64,000 nt of DNA from Acinetobacter sp. XH1741 (GCF_041021895.1 NZ_CP157428.1:2170001-2234000), one strand, 5' to 3'; positions 17,294 through 27,651 are shown, counted from the stretch's first letter. The notes: a model not told the origin generated them from the sequence alone. A program made the numbers and translations.

Positions 17294-18445
17294 ATGGCGT
17301 TCAAACAATTTGAACGCACATCATTACAGCTAAGTATGGGAACCCTGCTTAGCTGTTTGTGTGCATCGGTGGCCTATGCTGACACCTTAGCCCCTGTAAA
17401 ACCTGCTACCGCAGATGCGTGTGTTGCCCTCGCTTCAAATGCTGACCGCCTAGCTTGTTATGACTCTGTGTTTAAACCAGCGGCTTTACCCGTTGTTCAA
17501 GCTGCAGCAGTGCCAGAGCCTGTTAAAAAAATTGATAAACCTGCTGTTCAACCTGAAACGTTTAAAGAGAAGGTTGTAGATACGGTTAGTAATATTAAAG
17601 TAATAGGAAAGGCGCCAAAAATTGAACCTACTACTTCTTTACTAGACCAACGTTGGGAGTTATCTGAAAAAAGTAAACTCGGAGTTTGGAACATTCGTGC
17701 TTATCAGCCTGTCTATTTGCTTCCCGTATTTTGGACCAGCGATAAAAATGAATTGCCTACTAGTCCAAACCCGAACAATGTAGAACACACACCTCAAAAT
17801 TTAAAATCAACAGAAAGTAAATTCCAGATTTCTTTAAAAACTAAAGCTTGGGAAAATATTTTTGGCAATAATGGCGACTTGTGGTTAGGTTATACGCAAT
17901 CATCACGTTGGCAGACTTTTAATGCTGAAGAATCTCGGCCTTTCCGTGAAACGAATTATGAGCCTGAAGCAAGCTTGATGTTTAGAACAAACTACGAGCT
18001 GCTCGGTTTAGATGGTCGTTTACTTGGAGTGACTTTAAATCACCAATCAAATGGTCGTTCAGATCCGTTATCTCGTAGCTGGAACCGTGTCATCTTTAAT
18101 GTGGGGTTAGAGCGTGGCAACTTTGCCGTAATGCTTCGTCCTTGGATTCGTATTAACGAAGCAAGTAAAGATGATAATAATCCTGATATTGAAGATTACG
18201 TAGGGCGCGGTGATTTGACTGCTTTTTATAAGTGGAAAGATAATGATTTCTCGTTAATGTTACGTCACTCTTTAAAAGGTGGTGATGACTCTCATGGTGC
18301 AGTTCAGTTTGACTGGGCATTCCCAATTAGCGGTAAGTTACGTGGCCATTTTCAGTTATTTAATGGATATGGTGAAAGCTTAATTGACTATAACCACCGT
18401 GCAACTTATGCAGGTTTGGGGGTTTCACTCATGAACTGGTACTAA
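17294..18445 (+). CDS. pldA: Outer membrane phospholipase A1
   Basis: A 383-residue protein with a signal peptide (about 1-29, ending AYA), an extra N-terminal region (about 30-110) and a 12-stranded OMPLA barrel. The catalytic His-x-Ser lies in LNHQSNGRSDPLSRSWNR, the family signature. The enzyme hydrolyses phospholipids that reach the outer leaflet. The N-terminal region carries ACVALASNADRLACYDSVF, a small Cys-containing motif found before several secreted domains, and makes the protein longer than in Escherichia coli. The start at 17294 is set by GGAG 6 bases upstream. Confidence 0.93.
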   Translation: MAFKQFERTSLQLSMGTLLSCLCASVAYADTLAPVKPATADACVALASNADRLACYDSVFKPAALPVVQAAAVPEPVKKIDKPAVQPETFKEKVVDTVSNIKVIGKAPKIEPTTSLLDQRWELSEKSKLGVWNIRAYQPVYLLPVFWTSDKNELPTSPNPNNVEHTPQNLKSTESKFQISLKTKAWENIFGNNGDLWLGYTQSSRWQTFNAEESRPFRETNYEPEASLMFRTNYELLGLDGRLLGVTLNHQSNGRSDPLSRSWNRVIFNVGLERGNFAVMLRPWIRINEASKDDNNPDIEDYVGRGDLTAFYKWKDNDFSLMLRHSLKGGDDSHGAVQFDWAFPISGKLRGHFQLFNGYGESLIDYNHRATYAGLGVSLMNWY

Positions 18446-18457
18446 GTTCGAACTAAT

Positions 18458-18486
18458 AAAAAAGCCGCTGTAAAAGCGGCTTTTTT
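18458..18486. terminator. Bidirectional terminator between pldA and ktrB
   Basis: GCCGCT / AGCGGC with a GTAAA loop, flanked by six A on the left and six T on the right, between two converging genes. Confidence 0.93.
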
Positions 18487-18487
18487 A

Positions 18488-19825
18488 TTATCCAATTTGA
18501 ATGTTGGCTTGCGGGTGTTTGAGACGGCTTTTTTTCGGTGTCGCAATTAAATACGCTAGCGTTAAAGGGCCGAGTCTTCCAGCAAACATGAGTAGACTTA
18601 AAATAAATAGGCTACCATTGTGTAACTCTGGCGTAATACCACGAGAAAGACCAACAGTGCAGGCGGCAGAAACTACCTCAAATAGTAAGTTCATAAAATC
18701 GGCTTTTGGTTCTAAAAGCAAAAGAATAAAGAACCCCATAAATATAAGTATGCTGGTAATCGCGGTAACAGCGAGAGCTTTATAAGTGGTTTCGTGAGAA
18801 ACAGAATGATTGAAGACTCTAATTTCATCCGTACGTTTTAAAAAAGAAAGTACGCTTAAAACCAATATAGCAAAAGTCCCGACTTTGATACCACCCGCAG
18901 TACTTAAGGAGCCTCCACCAATGAACATGAGCAACATCATAAGTAAAGAGCTGCTATTGGTCATTGCACCCGTATCAATGGTATTAAATCCTGAAGAGCG
19001 TGGAACAGTGGCTTGGAACCAAGCATGTAAAGCTTGATCCCCTATATTTAGCAGTCCTAGCGTATGAGGATTTTGTGCTTCTAAAGCCCAAATCAAGATA
19101 AACGCCACTACATTAATAATGGCAATAGTCGTAAGGATGAGTTTGCTATTTGGACTTAGTTTCTTCCATTTTTTATTTTGCTTGATATCCATAAGTACTA
19201 AAAAGCCAAGTCCACCCAAAATATAGAGCACACTTACCGTCAGACAGATTGCATAGTTGTTTTGAAAGCCCATTAAACTATTATTAAATAAAGAAAAACC
19301 GGCATTGTTAAATGAGGAGATACTATAGAAAATTGCATAATATAGACCACGGGCAAAACCAAAAGAGGGTGTAAAGGCACACGTGAGAATGATTGTCCCA
19401 ATCAACTCAAAAAGAAGTGTATAGGTCACAACGCCTTTAGCAACAAAAGTCACTTTTGAGAGACTGGTTTGACCAAGACTGTCTTGAGCCATCATTTGCT
19501 GCTTAAGCCCGAGTTTGGGAGACAAACTTAATGCTGCCAAAATGGCAAAAGTCATGAAGCCTAAACCACCAGATTGGATCAGTAATAAAATAATGACTTG
19601 GCCAAAAAGTGTAAAAGACTGATGAATATTTAAAACAGATAAGCCTGTGATGGTAACTGCTGAGGTTGCAGTAAATAGTGCATCCATCCAACTGACATGG
19701 CCAGTGTTTGCAATAGGAAGTTTAAGCAATAATGTACCAAAGACAATAAAGCCCAAAAAACCGAGTGCTAATAAAGACGGAGGGCTGAGATTAAGTGTTT
19801 TATGTGGTTTAGGCTTCAGAGACAT
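18488..19825 (-). CDS. ktrB: Potassium uptake channel KtrB (TrkH family)
   Basis: A 445-residue integral membrane protein built from repeated membrane-pore-membrane units. The first pore loop is visible as ATSAVTITGLSVLN and later ones as SSFNNAGFSLFNNSLMG, PRSSGFNTIDTGAMT and AACTVGLSRGITPEL, each with the conserved Gly that lines the potassium filter. The length fits KtrB better than the longer TrkH. It lies 18 bases after the ktrA-like gene in the same operon, which supplies the gating ring. Confidence 0.93.
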   Translation of the reverse strand: MSLKPKPHKTLNLSPPSLLALGFLGFIVFGTLLLKLPIANTGHVSWMDALFTATSAVTITGLSVLNIHQSFTLFGQVIILLLIQSGGLGFMTFAILAALSLSPKLGLKQQMMAQDSLGQTSLSKVTFVAKGVVTYTLLFELIGTIILTCAFTPSFGFARGLYYAIFYSISSFNNAGFSLFNNSLMGFQNNYAICLTVSVLYILGGLGFLVLMDIKQNKKWKKLSPNSKLILTTIAIINVVAFILIWALEAQNPHTLGLLNIGDQALHAWFQATVPRSSGFNTIDTGAMTNSSSLLMMLLMFIGGGSLSTAGGIKVGTFAILVLSVLSFLKRTDEIRVFNHSVSHETTYKALAVTAITSILIFMGFFILLLLEPKADFMNLLFEVVSAACTVGLSRGITPELHNGSLFILSLLMFAGRLGPLTLAYLIATPKKSRLKHPQANIQIG

Positions 19826-19843
19826 ATTCTTTGGTTCGTTTTC

Positions 19844-20494
19844 TTATAAGAAACAATTTGAGAGTTTTTTTAGTTGCTGTAAATGACCTTCTAAAATAAG
19901 AATATCATGCGTTTGTAAGGTAAATGTCTCTTCAGTTTCAAATAAAATCTGTTGCTGTCGTTTTACAAGTAGGGTCTTCACTTGCGGGGCTTGCTGCATA
20001 ATTCCATACAAATTAATGCCATTTAATTTCTCTGGAATATCGATTTTCACAATATAGTGATCATCATCTAAAGACATGTAACGGCTTACCATTGGGTAAT
20101 TGAGAGCTTGTGCAACACGTACACCCATGTCTTCTTCAGGGTGAATAATTTTATTGATGTTGAGGTGAGACAAGATTGTGTTGTGGGCTTTGGTTTTTGC
20201 TTTTACCCAAATTTTGTCGATACCCAGATTTTTTAAATTAAGCACACATAAAATACTGGCTTCAATATCTTCACCAATTGCAACAACAACCGCATCACAA
20301 TTTTGAATGTTTAATTCATCCAATACATGTTCATCTGTGGCATCGGCAATGACAGCATGAGTTAAAACATCGGCAAGGTTCTCAACATTTTTTTTGACTG
20401 TATCAATGCCAATTACATCATGATTTAATTTTGTGAGCTCTTGAGCAACAGTTGCCCCAAAACTTCCTAAGCCAATGACCGCGAACTGTGCCAT
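19844..20494 (-). CDS. ktrA: Potassium uptake regulatory subunit KtrA
   Basis: A 216-residue cytoplasmic RCK protein. The first domain is a Rossmann fold opening FAVIGLGSFGATVAQEL, with the nucleotide Gly motif at residues 7-12. The C-terminal TrkA-C domain spans about residues 135-216. It forms the nucleotide-binding ring that gates KtrB, encoded directly downstream. The start is set at MAQFAVIG because homology begins there; a longer frame upstream would add 47 residues of Lys/Leu/Tyr-rich sequence unlike the family. Confidence 0.93.
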   Translation of the reverse strand: MAQFAVIGLGSFGATVAQELTKLNHDVIGIDTVKKNVENLADVLTHAVIADATDEHVLDELNIQNCDAVVVAIGEDIEASILCVLNLKNLGIDKIWVKAKTKAHNTILSHLNINKIIHPEEDMGVRVAQALNYPMVSRYMSLDDDHYIVKIDIPEKLNGINLYGIMQQAPQVKTLLVKRQQQILFETEETFTLQTHDILILEGHLQQLKKLSNCFL

Positions 20495-20593
20495 AAATAA
20501 CCTTTTATACTTAATTAGGGCTTTATTTTTAATGATATTTTCTTTGAGATAAAGAGAAGCAATGTAAATATAATAATTATTCAGCTTAAATGA

Positions 20594-20626
20594 TAAAAAA
20601 GCCGACAAAATTGTCAGCTTTTTTAT
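20594..20626 (-). terminator. ilvA terminator
   Basis: On the minus strand AAAAAGCTGACAA pairs with TTGTCGGCTTTTT (one wobble) and is followed by T. It lies just after the ilvA stop. Confidence 0.88.
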
Positions 20627-20638
20627 CAAAATCAAAGA

Positions 20639-22180
20639 TTATTTCAAGAAACGCTTATAGCCCACATTGTCAGTAATTTCTGCATATGGATAGCTAATTT
20701 GTTCAAGAGTTTCAATTAAACCATCCGGATTTTGTTTAGCATCTGTTGCTTGTAAGCCAACCAATACACGACCTTCAGCAGCACCGTGGTTACGGTAATG
20801 GAACAGGGTAATGTTGTGCGTTGGGCCTAAACGAGTTAAGAAGGTGAGTAGCGCGCCTGGACGTTCAGGGAATTCAACACGGAATAATCTTTCATCATCT
20901 AGATTGGCATGACCACCAACCAAGTAACGAATATGTAATTTAGCAACTTCATCATCAGATAAATCATCGACAACATAATTTTGCTGTTTCAGTTGTTCTA
21001 AAATTTCATGACGCTCGGCATCACCACCTTTTAAGCTAATACCTACAAACACTTGTGCTTCTTCTGTGTTGTTGGCACGGTAGTTAAACTCAGTAATATT
21101 ACGACCTTGCAGGGCACGGCAGAAACCTAAGAAAGCACCTTTTTCTTCAGAAAGAGTTACCGCATAAATTGCTTCACGTTGCTCACCCAGTTCCGTACGT
21201 TCTGCGATATAACGTAAGCGATCAAAGTTCATATTGGCGCCGCAAACAATTGACACCATGTTTTTGCCGCTAATTTTATGCTCAGCAACATATTTTTTAA
21301 TGCCGGCAAGTGCCATTGCACCTGATGGCTCAACAATGCTACGGTTTTCATCAAAAGTATCTTTAATTGCAGCACAAATCTCATCTGTATTTACAGTAAC
21401 AATATCAGAATCGACAATTGGGCCTGAATTATCAGATTTACGTAAACGAACAATATCAAATGGTAGTTCACCAATTTGAGCGACTGCTGTGCCGTCTGCA
21501 AATAAACCTACATGAGGTAAAATAACACGCTCATTGGCTTCTAAAGCTGCTTTTAAGCAAGCAGACTCTTCATATTCAACACCAATGATTTTTACATGCG
21601 GAGCAACTTCACCTAAGTAAGCGGCTACACCTGCAATTAAGCCCCCACCACCAACAGCAACGAAAACATATTCTACATCGCGCCATTGGCGTAAAATTTC
21701 ATTCGCAATGGTGCCTTGGCCTGCAATAACAAGTTCATCATCATAAGGTGGAACAAAAACTAATCCCTCTACTTCGGCACGTTGCTGAGCATATTTATTC
21801 GCGATATCAAAGCTATCACCATGTAATACAACTTGCCCACCTAGGCGTTTAACAGCTTGAACCTTAATATCCGGAGTCGTGCTTGGCATCACAATAATTG
21901 CAGGAATTCCTAAGCGTTGACCAGACAAAGCTACGCCTTGTGCATGGTTACCTGCAGATGCACAGATCACACCACGTTCAAGTTGTTCTTTAGGTAGTTG
22001 GCTAATGCGGTTATAAGCACCGCGTAATTTAAAAGAAAAAACAGGTTGTAAATCTTCACGCTTAAAACGAATTGTATTATTTAATTTTTGACTAATTCGT
22101 GGAGCTGCTTCGAGAGGTGTTTCAATTGCAACATCATAAACCGTTGCTTGTAAAATTTGTCGTACCACACGAGACAGCAT
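20639..22180 (-). CDS. ilvA: Threonine ammonia-lyase, biosynthetic
   Basis: A 513-residue PLP enzyme that deaminates threonine to 2-oxobutanoate, the first step to isoleucine. RFKREDLQPVFSFKLRGAYN near residue 45 holds the PLP-binding Lys. The Gly-rich phosphate loop GGGGLIAG lies near residue 190. The C-terminal 180 residues carry two ACT-like regulatory domains, as expected for the isoleucine-inhibited form. Of two nearby ATGs the second (22180, MLSRVVRQILQATVYD) is preferred because AGGGAAG is correctly spaced for it. It is divergent from rpiA. Confidence 0.97.
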   Translation of the reverse strand: MLSRVVRQILQATVYDVAIETPLEAAPRISQKLNNTIRFKREDLQPVFSFKLRGAYNRISQLPKEQLERGVICASAGNHAQGVALSGQRLGIPAIIVMPSTTPDIKVQAVKRLGGQVVLHGDSFDIANKYAQQRAEVEGLVFVPPYDDELVIAGQGTIANEILRQWRDVEYVFVAVGGGGLIAGVAAYLGEVAPHVKIIGVEYEESACLKAALEANERVILPHVGLFADGTAVAQIGELPFDIVRLRKSDNSGPIVDSDIVTVNTDEICAAIKDTFDENRSIVEPSGAMALAGIKKYVAEHKISGKNMVSIVCGANMNFDRLRYIAERTELGEQREAIYAVTLSEEKGAFLGFCRALQGRNITEFNYRANNTEEAQVFVGISLKGGDAERHEILEQLKQQNYVVDDLSDDEVAKLHIRYLVGGHANLDDERLFRVEFPERPGALLTFLTRLGPTHNITLFHYRNHGAAEGRVLVGLQATDAKQNPDGLIETLEQISYPYAEITDNVGYKRFLK

Positions 22181-22287
22181 GTTCATCTTCCCTATAACAG
22201 TTTAAAATAGGAAATTATTGTAGCAAACCCTTGTGCATTTGCGCCGTTTATTGGCGTATAAATGTCAAAAAATAGTTGAGTGATGTA

Positions 22288-22959
22288 ATGAGCCTATATG
22301 CAACCCAAGATGAAAAGAAACAAGCTGCTGCAAAAGCTGCTTTAAAACACTTACCCAAAGGTGGCATTTTAGGGGTAGGAACTGGAAGTACGGTAAATTT
22401 TCTAATTGATTTATTACCTGAATTACAACTAGAAGCAGCAGTAGCGAGTTCTCAGGCAACAGCAGATCGTCTTAAAAAACTAGGCATTGAAGTTGTAGAC
22501 ATGAACCATGTAGGTAGTCTTGACGCTTATGTAGATGGTGCAGATGAAATTGATCGTCACATGCATATGATTAAAGGTGGCGGTGCAGCTTTAACTCGTG
22601 AAAAAATTGTAGCGTCAATTGCTAGAAAATTTGTATGTATCGTTGATGATTCGAAGTGGGTTGATCAGCTTGGGCGTGATTTTCCATTACCAGTCGAAGT
22701 TATTCCAATGGCTCGCTCTGCTGTAGCTCGTAAATTGGTCAGCTTAGGCGGCGATCCGGTTTATCGTGAAGGGGTAGTGACAGATAACGGAAATGTTATT
22801 TTAGATGTATTTAATTTGAATATCCTAAATGCAATTGATGTGGAAAAAACCATCAATAATATTCCGGGTGTTGTAACTAACGGTATTTTTGCATTAAACC
22901 CTGCAAGCATTGCAATTGTTGCGACTAATAATGGTATTGAAGAGCGTACAGCACAGTAA
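22288..22959 (+). CDS. rpiA: Ribose-5-phosphate isomerase A
   Basis: A 223-residue enzyme that interconverts ribose 5-phosphate and ribulose 5-phosphate in the pentose phosphate pathway. All loops of the RpiA fold are visible: [20 protein letters not shown] with the catalytic Asp, and [13 protein letters not shown]. The ATG at 22288 follows GAGTGA; an upstream TTG would add four residues. Its stop overlaps the start of the next gene (TAATG). Confidence 0.97.
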   Translation: MSLYATQDEKKQAAAKAALKHLPKGGILGVGTGSTVNFLIDLLPELQLEAAVASSQATADRLKKLGIEVVDMNHVGSLDAYVDGADEIDRHMHMIKGGGAALTREKIVASIARKFVCIVDDSKWVDQLGRDFPLPVEVIPMARSAVARKLVSLGGDPVYREGVVTDNGNVILDVFNLNILNAIDVEKTINNIPGVVTNGIFALNPASIAIVATNNGIEERTAQ

Positions 22960-23639
22960 TGTCTGTGGAAATGCCAGAAATTAAAATTGTTCGTCACGTA
23001 AGGGCAAGAAAATTGCGCTTACGTGTTGAGCCTGCGTCTATACGCCTGACTGTGCCGTTATTTTGCAGCAAGAAGCAAATTCAGCAGTTTTTAGCGCAGT
23101 CTGAACAATGGTTAATCGAGACGTGGGGTAAGCAACACCAAGCTCAATCTAGCTCGTTTGAAATTCCTTCAGAAATTTATTTTTTTAACCAAGAACAACC
23201 ATTTCAAATCGTTGTGCAAAAGCAACATCGTATTTTTCAGTTTGATTGGGAAAATCACCGTTTATTGATTAAAGACCAACAACCTTACCAAGCTTTACAA
23301 AATGCAGTTATTGCTTATGCCAAGCAAGAGTTACCACTTCTTTTGTCAGAACTGAGTCAAAAAACACGACTGAGTTATGCAGAGTGCGCAATTCGACGCC
23401 CTAAAACACGTTGGGGTAGCTGTAGTAGTCAGCATAATATTATGTTGCATGCAGGATTAGTGCTTATGCCTATCCAAATTACGCGATATGTATGTATTCA
23501 TGAGTTAGCACACACTAAACACTTCGATCATAGTCCTGCCTTTTGGGCCGAAGTTGCTAAGTTCGATCCTAACTATATGCAGCATCGCAGACAACTAAAG
23601 GGTAATCCGTTGCCTGCGTGGTGGTATGTCACAGCTTAA
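22959..23639 (+). CDS. YgjP-like M48-type metallopeptidase
   Basis: A 226-residue protein of the YgjP/DUF45 family. The zinc-protease motif HELAHTKHFDHSPAFW near residue 175-190 has the HExxH core plus the third His-containing segment. The upstream RRPKTRWGSCSSQHNI is the other family hallmark. The natural substrate is unknown. Its ATG overlaps the rpiA stop by one base, which implies coupled translation. The 3' end overlaps that of the converging lipoprotein gene by 4 bases. Confidence 0.9.
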   Translation: MSVEMPEIKIVRHVRARKLRLRVEPASIRLTVPLFCSKKQIQQFLAQSEQWLIETWGKQHQAQSSSFEIPSEIYFFNQEQPFQIVVQKQHRIFQFDWENHRLLIKDQQPYQALQNAVIAYAKQELPLLLSELSQKTRLSYAECAIRRPKTRWGSCSSQHNIMLHAGLVLMPIQITRYVCIHELAHTKHFDHSPAFWAEVAKFDPNYMQHRRQLKGNPLPAWWYVTA

Positions 23640-25156
23640 CTAAAGCTACATTCTAATTGAGTTGTTTGTAAGACATCGGGTGCTTTACGGCTATCGAGAC
23701 CGGCTTGGGCACTCACAATTTTATTTGCCTTAATATGTAACTGTATAAAGTTATATTGCTGCGTTGAATTGTTCGGCTCAGATGAACTTGAGTTAAGCAA
23801 GTAACTATAACTTGCAGCGTCAGTTTGCAATAAGTTATCAGTACTATCTGCACTTAAAGCAGAGCGATAAATTTGAGAACCTTGAATTAATTCAATTTGA
23901 CCATTGGCACGGAAATTAAGTTGGCAGCCTGATGAACTGTTTTCATAGTGACCGACTAAATAATCTGTGGCTGGGAGTTTAGGGTCAGAAATATTAACGC
24001 TGGTTAAGCCTTGTTTACATGGATAAGCCGAACCATTACAAGTCGCCGTAATTCCACTAAAACCGACAGCACGTCGATAATCGCCAGCACCATCTACACG
24101 GAAAAAATCAGTCGTATTGCCAGAAGGCACAACGCCAGAATAGAGTTTCTTTTGTAAAAGAGCATATCCTGTTTGATCTAAACTAGATTGGCTTTGTGAA
24201 TCTGCTAATTGCAATGTGGCAACTTTTAAATTAGTCGCAAAATAATCGCGAGTCACTTTTTGATTGGCTGCCATATCCAACAGGGTGTTTTTTGAAGGGT
24301 CAATATTATCGGGTGATGGAATAAAAATAGGTGTCATGGTCGTATTGTCACCAATCAGCTTTTTACCGTCTAAATATCCATCTTTTAAATCAGTCGCAAG
24401 GCTATTTGTGAGTTCTTGATATGCATTGGTACTACCATGAATTGTATTCCAATACTGTAAATAGCCAAAGCTAAGATAACTATCAACATAGGTACTCGGT
24501 TGCTTGGTGGAATATTGTAATAAATTTAAAACTGTAAGAGGGCTGGCAGGACTCAAACTTGGGATGGCAGCATCTTTAAAAGCGCTAATAAGAGCCGTAT
24601 AAACATCTTGAGATGCTAAATCAACATGTGATTGTTCAATACGAGTCGGATCTATAGTTTCTTGAGGAAGTTGTCCTGATCTGATGACAGCACGTTGGTA
24701 AATTGCTTCAGAACTTGGGCTAATGAACTGGGTTTTATTGCTGATAGAGCTTGGTGTAATAAAAGCATGATAAGTACCAGCAATGTTCTGGTATGTAGAG
24801 CTAATTGGATCAAATACTTGAGATGAGCTTTGCGTTATGACTTCAACGCGATAAAGACGATTCAATTTAGTACTTGGAAGTTTAATATTGTAACTCGTTA
24901 AGCTGGCAACTTGAGTATCTATCAAAATACTATTGTCAGTGTTGTCATATACCTTGAGTTGAACATTGCGCAGTTCGACAGGGGTTTTCAATGTAAAATC
25001 GGTCATGACTTCAGGAGTGGGCGTAGTCGGTGCTGGAGTACTAGATGAGCCTCCACTACTACTGCCACCTCCACATCCAACAAGGACAGTACTTAAAATT
25101 AAAGTACTCAGGCCGAGGTACGTGCACAACTTTATTTTTCTTGATTGATTAAGCAT
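23636..25156 (-). CDS. Large lipoprotein of unknown function
   Basis: A 506-residue protein with a lipoprotein signal: LSTVLVGC with the lipidated Cys at residue 28. A Gly/Ser-rich linker and a short Pro/Thr tract follow (about 29-50). The remainder is soluble and Ser/Thr/Gln-rich, probably beta-rich, with a few Cys in the C-terminal third. It is presumably anchored in the outer membrane. No domain is recognised. It is transcribed alone, converging on the YgjP-like gene. Confidence 0.8.
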   Translation of the reverse strand: MLNQSRKIKLCTYLGLSTLILSTVLVGCGGGSSSGGSSSTPAPTTPTPEVMTDFTLKTPVELRNVQLKVYDNTDNSILIDTQVASLTSYNIKLPSTKLNRLYRVEVITQSSSQVFDPISSTYQNIAGTYHAFITPSSISNKTQFISPSSEAIYQRAVIRSGQLPQETIDPTRIEQSHVDLASQDVYTALISAFKDAAIPSLSPASPLTVLNLLQYSTKQPSTYVDSYLSFGYLQYWNTIHGSTNAYQELTNSLATDLKDGYLDGKKLIGDNTTMTPIFIPSPDNIDPSKNTLLDMAANQKVTRDYFATNLKVATLQLADSQSQSSLDQTGYALLQKKLYSGVVPSGNTTDFFRVDGAGDYRRAVGFSGITATCNGSAYPCKQGLTSVNISDPKLPATDYLVGHYENSSSGCQLNFRANGQIELIQGSQIYRSALSADSTDNLLQTDAASYSYLLNSSSSEPNNSTQQYNFIQLHIKANKIVSAQAGLDSRKAPDVLQTTQLECSFS

Positions 25157-25344
25157 CCTAGCTCTCCAAAAATGAATCTGGTCGTTATTTACTGATATTT
25201 GTTTGGTTCTGACAAACCAGCAAGCGCTATGTAATTAACGCTAAAAATAAAAAAATTAAAATTACCAAGCATGAAATGGTTTTGTAAGCTTGGACATCCT
25301 GTCATACTACCGCAAGTATAGATTCAAAATTTGAGGTAATGCAC

Positions 25345-26394
25345 GTGATTTCTGTCGGAATTGTTGGTGGAACTGGTTATACAGGCGTTGAACTATTACG
25401 TATTTTATTACGACATCCAAAAGCGCAGGTTCGAGTTCTGACTTCACGTACAGAAGCAGGTAAACCAGTTGCTGATATGTTCCCAAATTTACGTGGGCAT
25501 ACTGATCTTCAATTTTCAGATTTAAATATTGATGCACTAAAAGAATGTGATGTTGTATTTTTTGCGACTCCACACGGTGTTGCTATGCAGCATGCTAAGG
25601 ATTTGATCGCGGCAGGTACCAAAGTTATTGATTTAGCGGCGGACTTTCGTTTACAGAATCTTGAACAGTTTGAAAAATGGTATGGCATGGAACATGCGTG
25701 CCCAGATGTATTAAAAGATTCTGTATATGGTTTAACTGAATTAAACCGCGAAAAAATTAAACAGGCTCAAGTCATTGGTAACCCGGGTTGTTATCCAACT
25801 ACGGTTCAATTAGGTTTGGCTCCGCTTTTAAAATCAGCACAAGCCCTTATTGAAACAAAAAATATTATTATTGATGCAAAATCAGGTGTGTCGGGTGCAG
25901 GTCGTAAAGCAAGCTTAGGCATGATTTACAGTGAAAATGCAGATAACTTTAAGGCTTATGGCGTTGCAGGTCATCGTCATCATCCGGAAATTGTAGAAGC
26001 ATTAGAAAATATTTCAGGGCAAAAAGATGGTTTCGACGGCCTTTTATTTGTTCCGCATCTCGTTCCGATGATTCGCGGTATGTTAAGTACGATTTATGTA
26101 GACTTAACAGAAGCGGGTAAACAAACTGATTTACAAGCATTGTATGAAAACTTCTATGCAAATGAAAAATTTGTAGATGTTATGCCTCCAAATAGTTCAC
26201 CAGAAACACGTAGTGTACGCGGGGCAAATGAATTGCGTATTGCTTTATATAAACCACAACCAAATAAACTGATTATTTTGGCAGCTCAAGATAACCTTGT
26301 GAAAGGTGCATCTGGTCAAGCTGTACAAAATATGAACCTTATGTTTGGCTTGAACGAAGACGAAGGCTTACAAGGGATTGGTTTATTACCATAA
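25345..26394 (+). CDS. argC: N-acetyl-gamma-glutamyl-phosphate reductase
   Basis: A 349-residue enzyme of arginine synthesis that reduces N-acetylglutamyl phosphate to the semialdehyde with [23 protein letters not shown] at the N-terminus is the nucleotide site, and the catalytic Cys lies in [24 protein letters not shown] sits 8 bases before a GTG at 25345 but only 2 bases before the ATG at 25339, so the GTG start (MISVGIVGG) is preferred. It stands apart from other arg genes. Confidence 0.96.
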   Translation: MISVGIVGGTGYTGVELLRILLRHPKAQVRVLTSRTEAGKPVADMFPNLRGHTDLQFSDLNIDALKECDVVFFATPHGVAMQHAKDLIAAGTKVIDLAADFRLQNLEQFEKWYGMEHACPDVLKDSVYGLTELNREKIKQAQVIGNPGCYPTTVQLGLAPLLKSAQALIETKNIIIDAKSGVSGAGRKASLGMIYSENADNFKAYGVAGHRHHPEIVEALENISGQKDGFDGLLFVPHLVPMIRGMLSTIYVDLTEAGKQTDLQALYENFYANEKFVDVMPPNSSPETRSVRGANELRIALYKPQPNKLIILAAQDNLVKGASGQAVQNMNLMFGLNEDEGLQGIGLLP

Positions 26395-26412
26395 AAAACT
26401 CTTTTTTGCTTC

Positions 26413-26444
26413 ACACACATTTAAATTTCGATTTAAATGTGTGT
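26413..26444. other. Perfect 14-bp hairpin with TTCG loop
   Basis: ACACACATTTAAAT and ATTTAAATGTGTGT pair perfectly around a TTCG tetraloop in the 75 bases after argC. No T tract follows on the plus strand, so it is not a standard terminator. It could be an mRNA-stabilising or processing element, or a weak terminator. Confidence 0.7.
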
Positions 26445-26469
26445 CTTGACTCTGATCTTAAACACTGAG

Positions 26470-27228
26470 ATGACGATGCAAAACTCGGAACAGACGACTT
26501 CAGCAGAAAGTTCGTTGCAAAAGAAAAAATTTTTAAACACCAACAGACCTTTGTTTATTGGTGCAGCTATTTTAATGAGTGGTTGTTTTGCGCTCGGCTA
26601 TACAATTGGACACCGTCAAGGTTTAACTGTTGTTGGTTATGATGCAGATGCAGAGCAATTGGTTGAGGTAGTGCAAAAACAAAAAACAGCGTTAGATGCA
26701 GTTAACAAAAGCCTGAATGCTGCTGTACAAGAGCGTGATGTTGCCGTTACCAATGCAAATGACTTGTTTACAGCACTTAATCAAGCCAATGCTGATAAGA
26801 CGCAACAAGAAGGTATGAGCAATATCTATCGCGATATTTTAAGACAGCGTGGTGGTTTAAGCTTAACAATCCAGAATTTGGCAATTAAGCCGTTGCCAGA
26901 AAATGCTTATGAATATCAGCTTGATCTGGTTCAAGTCAGTCCAAGTAAGCGCCGTGCTTCAGGTTCAATCGAGATAAGACTGATTAAAGATACAGAAGTC
27001 TTGGTTGTGCCTCTTGAAGATAAAAACTTTAACTTCACCGATTTTGAGCGTTTGACTGGCCGCTGGACGATGCCTAAAGGTTTTACACCTCAATTTATTG
27101 AAGTGCGTTTAACAGGTGGTTCTGATACACCAGTGATTAAACGTTTTAGTTGGCAGCGTGGTAAACCTGTCGAAACACCTTCTGCTTTTGTTGCAGAAAT
27201 TCCTCAAGCTGAAGCAAATTCACAATAG
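26470..27228 (+). CDS. DUF6776-like membrane-anchored coiled-coil protein
   Basis: A 252-residue protein with one membrane helix near the N-terminus (about residues 28-47, PLFIGAAILMSGCFALGY), then a helical, probably coiled-coil stretch (about 60-120), then a beta-rich C-terminal domain with RWTMPKGFTPQFIEVRL. It resembles the DUF6776 family of unknown function. The first ATG after the hairpin region is used; another two codons on is equally possible. clpS follows in the same direction within 10 bases. Confidence 0.7.
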   Translation: MTMQNSEQTTSAESSLQKKKFLNTNRPLFIGAAILMSGCFALGYTIGHRQGLTVVGYDADAEQLVEVVQKQKTALDAVNKSLNAAVQERDVAVTNANDLFTALNQANADKTQQEGMSNIYRDILRQRGGLSLTIQNLAIKPLPENAYEYQLDLVQVSPSKRRASGSIEIRLIKDTEVLVVPLEDKNFNFTDFERLTGRWTMPKGFTPQFIEVRLTGGSDTPVIKRFSWQRGKPVETPSAFVAEIPQAEANSQ

Positions 27229-27237
27229 TAACATCAT

Positions 27238-27651
27238 ATGCGAACAAATAAGCGTCAAACAAATTTAAAAGATATTAAGGCTTCTTTTCAGCAGTCTGGC
27301 TATGTCGATTGGCACTTCAATCCACGCTTAAGTGATTCGCAAAACGAAGATCATGACGGAGAGGTTGTTGTTCAAACAGCGCCTCCCGAACTCAAGCGGC
27401 CCCCATTATATGCAGTTGTATTATTGAACGACGATTACACGCCAATGGACTTTGTAATTGAAATTTTACAACAATACTTTGCAATGAATCTTGACCAAGC
27501 AACTCAAGTAATGCTAACAGTACACTATGAAGGTAAAGGTACTGCCGGAGTATATCCAAGAGACATCGCGGAAACCAAGGCAAACCTTGTTAATAATTAC
27601 GCTCGGTCGCAAGGTCATCCATTACTTTGCCAGATTGAGCCTAAAGCATAA
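27238..27651 (+). CDS. clpS: ClpS adaptor
   Basis: A 137-residue adaptor that brings N-degron proteins to ClpAP. The core opens with [23 protein letters not shown], where [10 protein letters not shown] forms the N-end binding pocket, and [19 protein letters not shown] follows. The N-terminal extension of about 50 residues is longer than in Escherichia coli. It is directly followed by clpA with a 9-base gap, the usual pairing. Confidence 0.96.
   Translation: MRTNKRQTNLKDIKASFQQSGYVDWHFNPRLSDSQNEDHDGEVVVQTAPPELKRPPLYAVVLLNDDYTPMDFVIEILQQYFAMNLDQATQVMLTVHYEGKGTAGVYPRDIAETKANLVNNYARSQGHPLLCQIEPKA

Noticed and set aside
19844..20635. Long form of the KtrA-like protein with 47 extra N-terminal residues
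   Set aside because: The extra part is unlike the family, which starts at MAQFAVIGLGSFG. It is upstream non-coding sequence that happens to be open.
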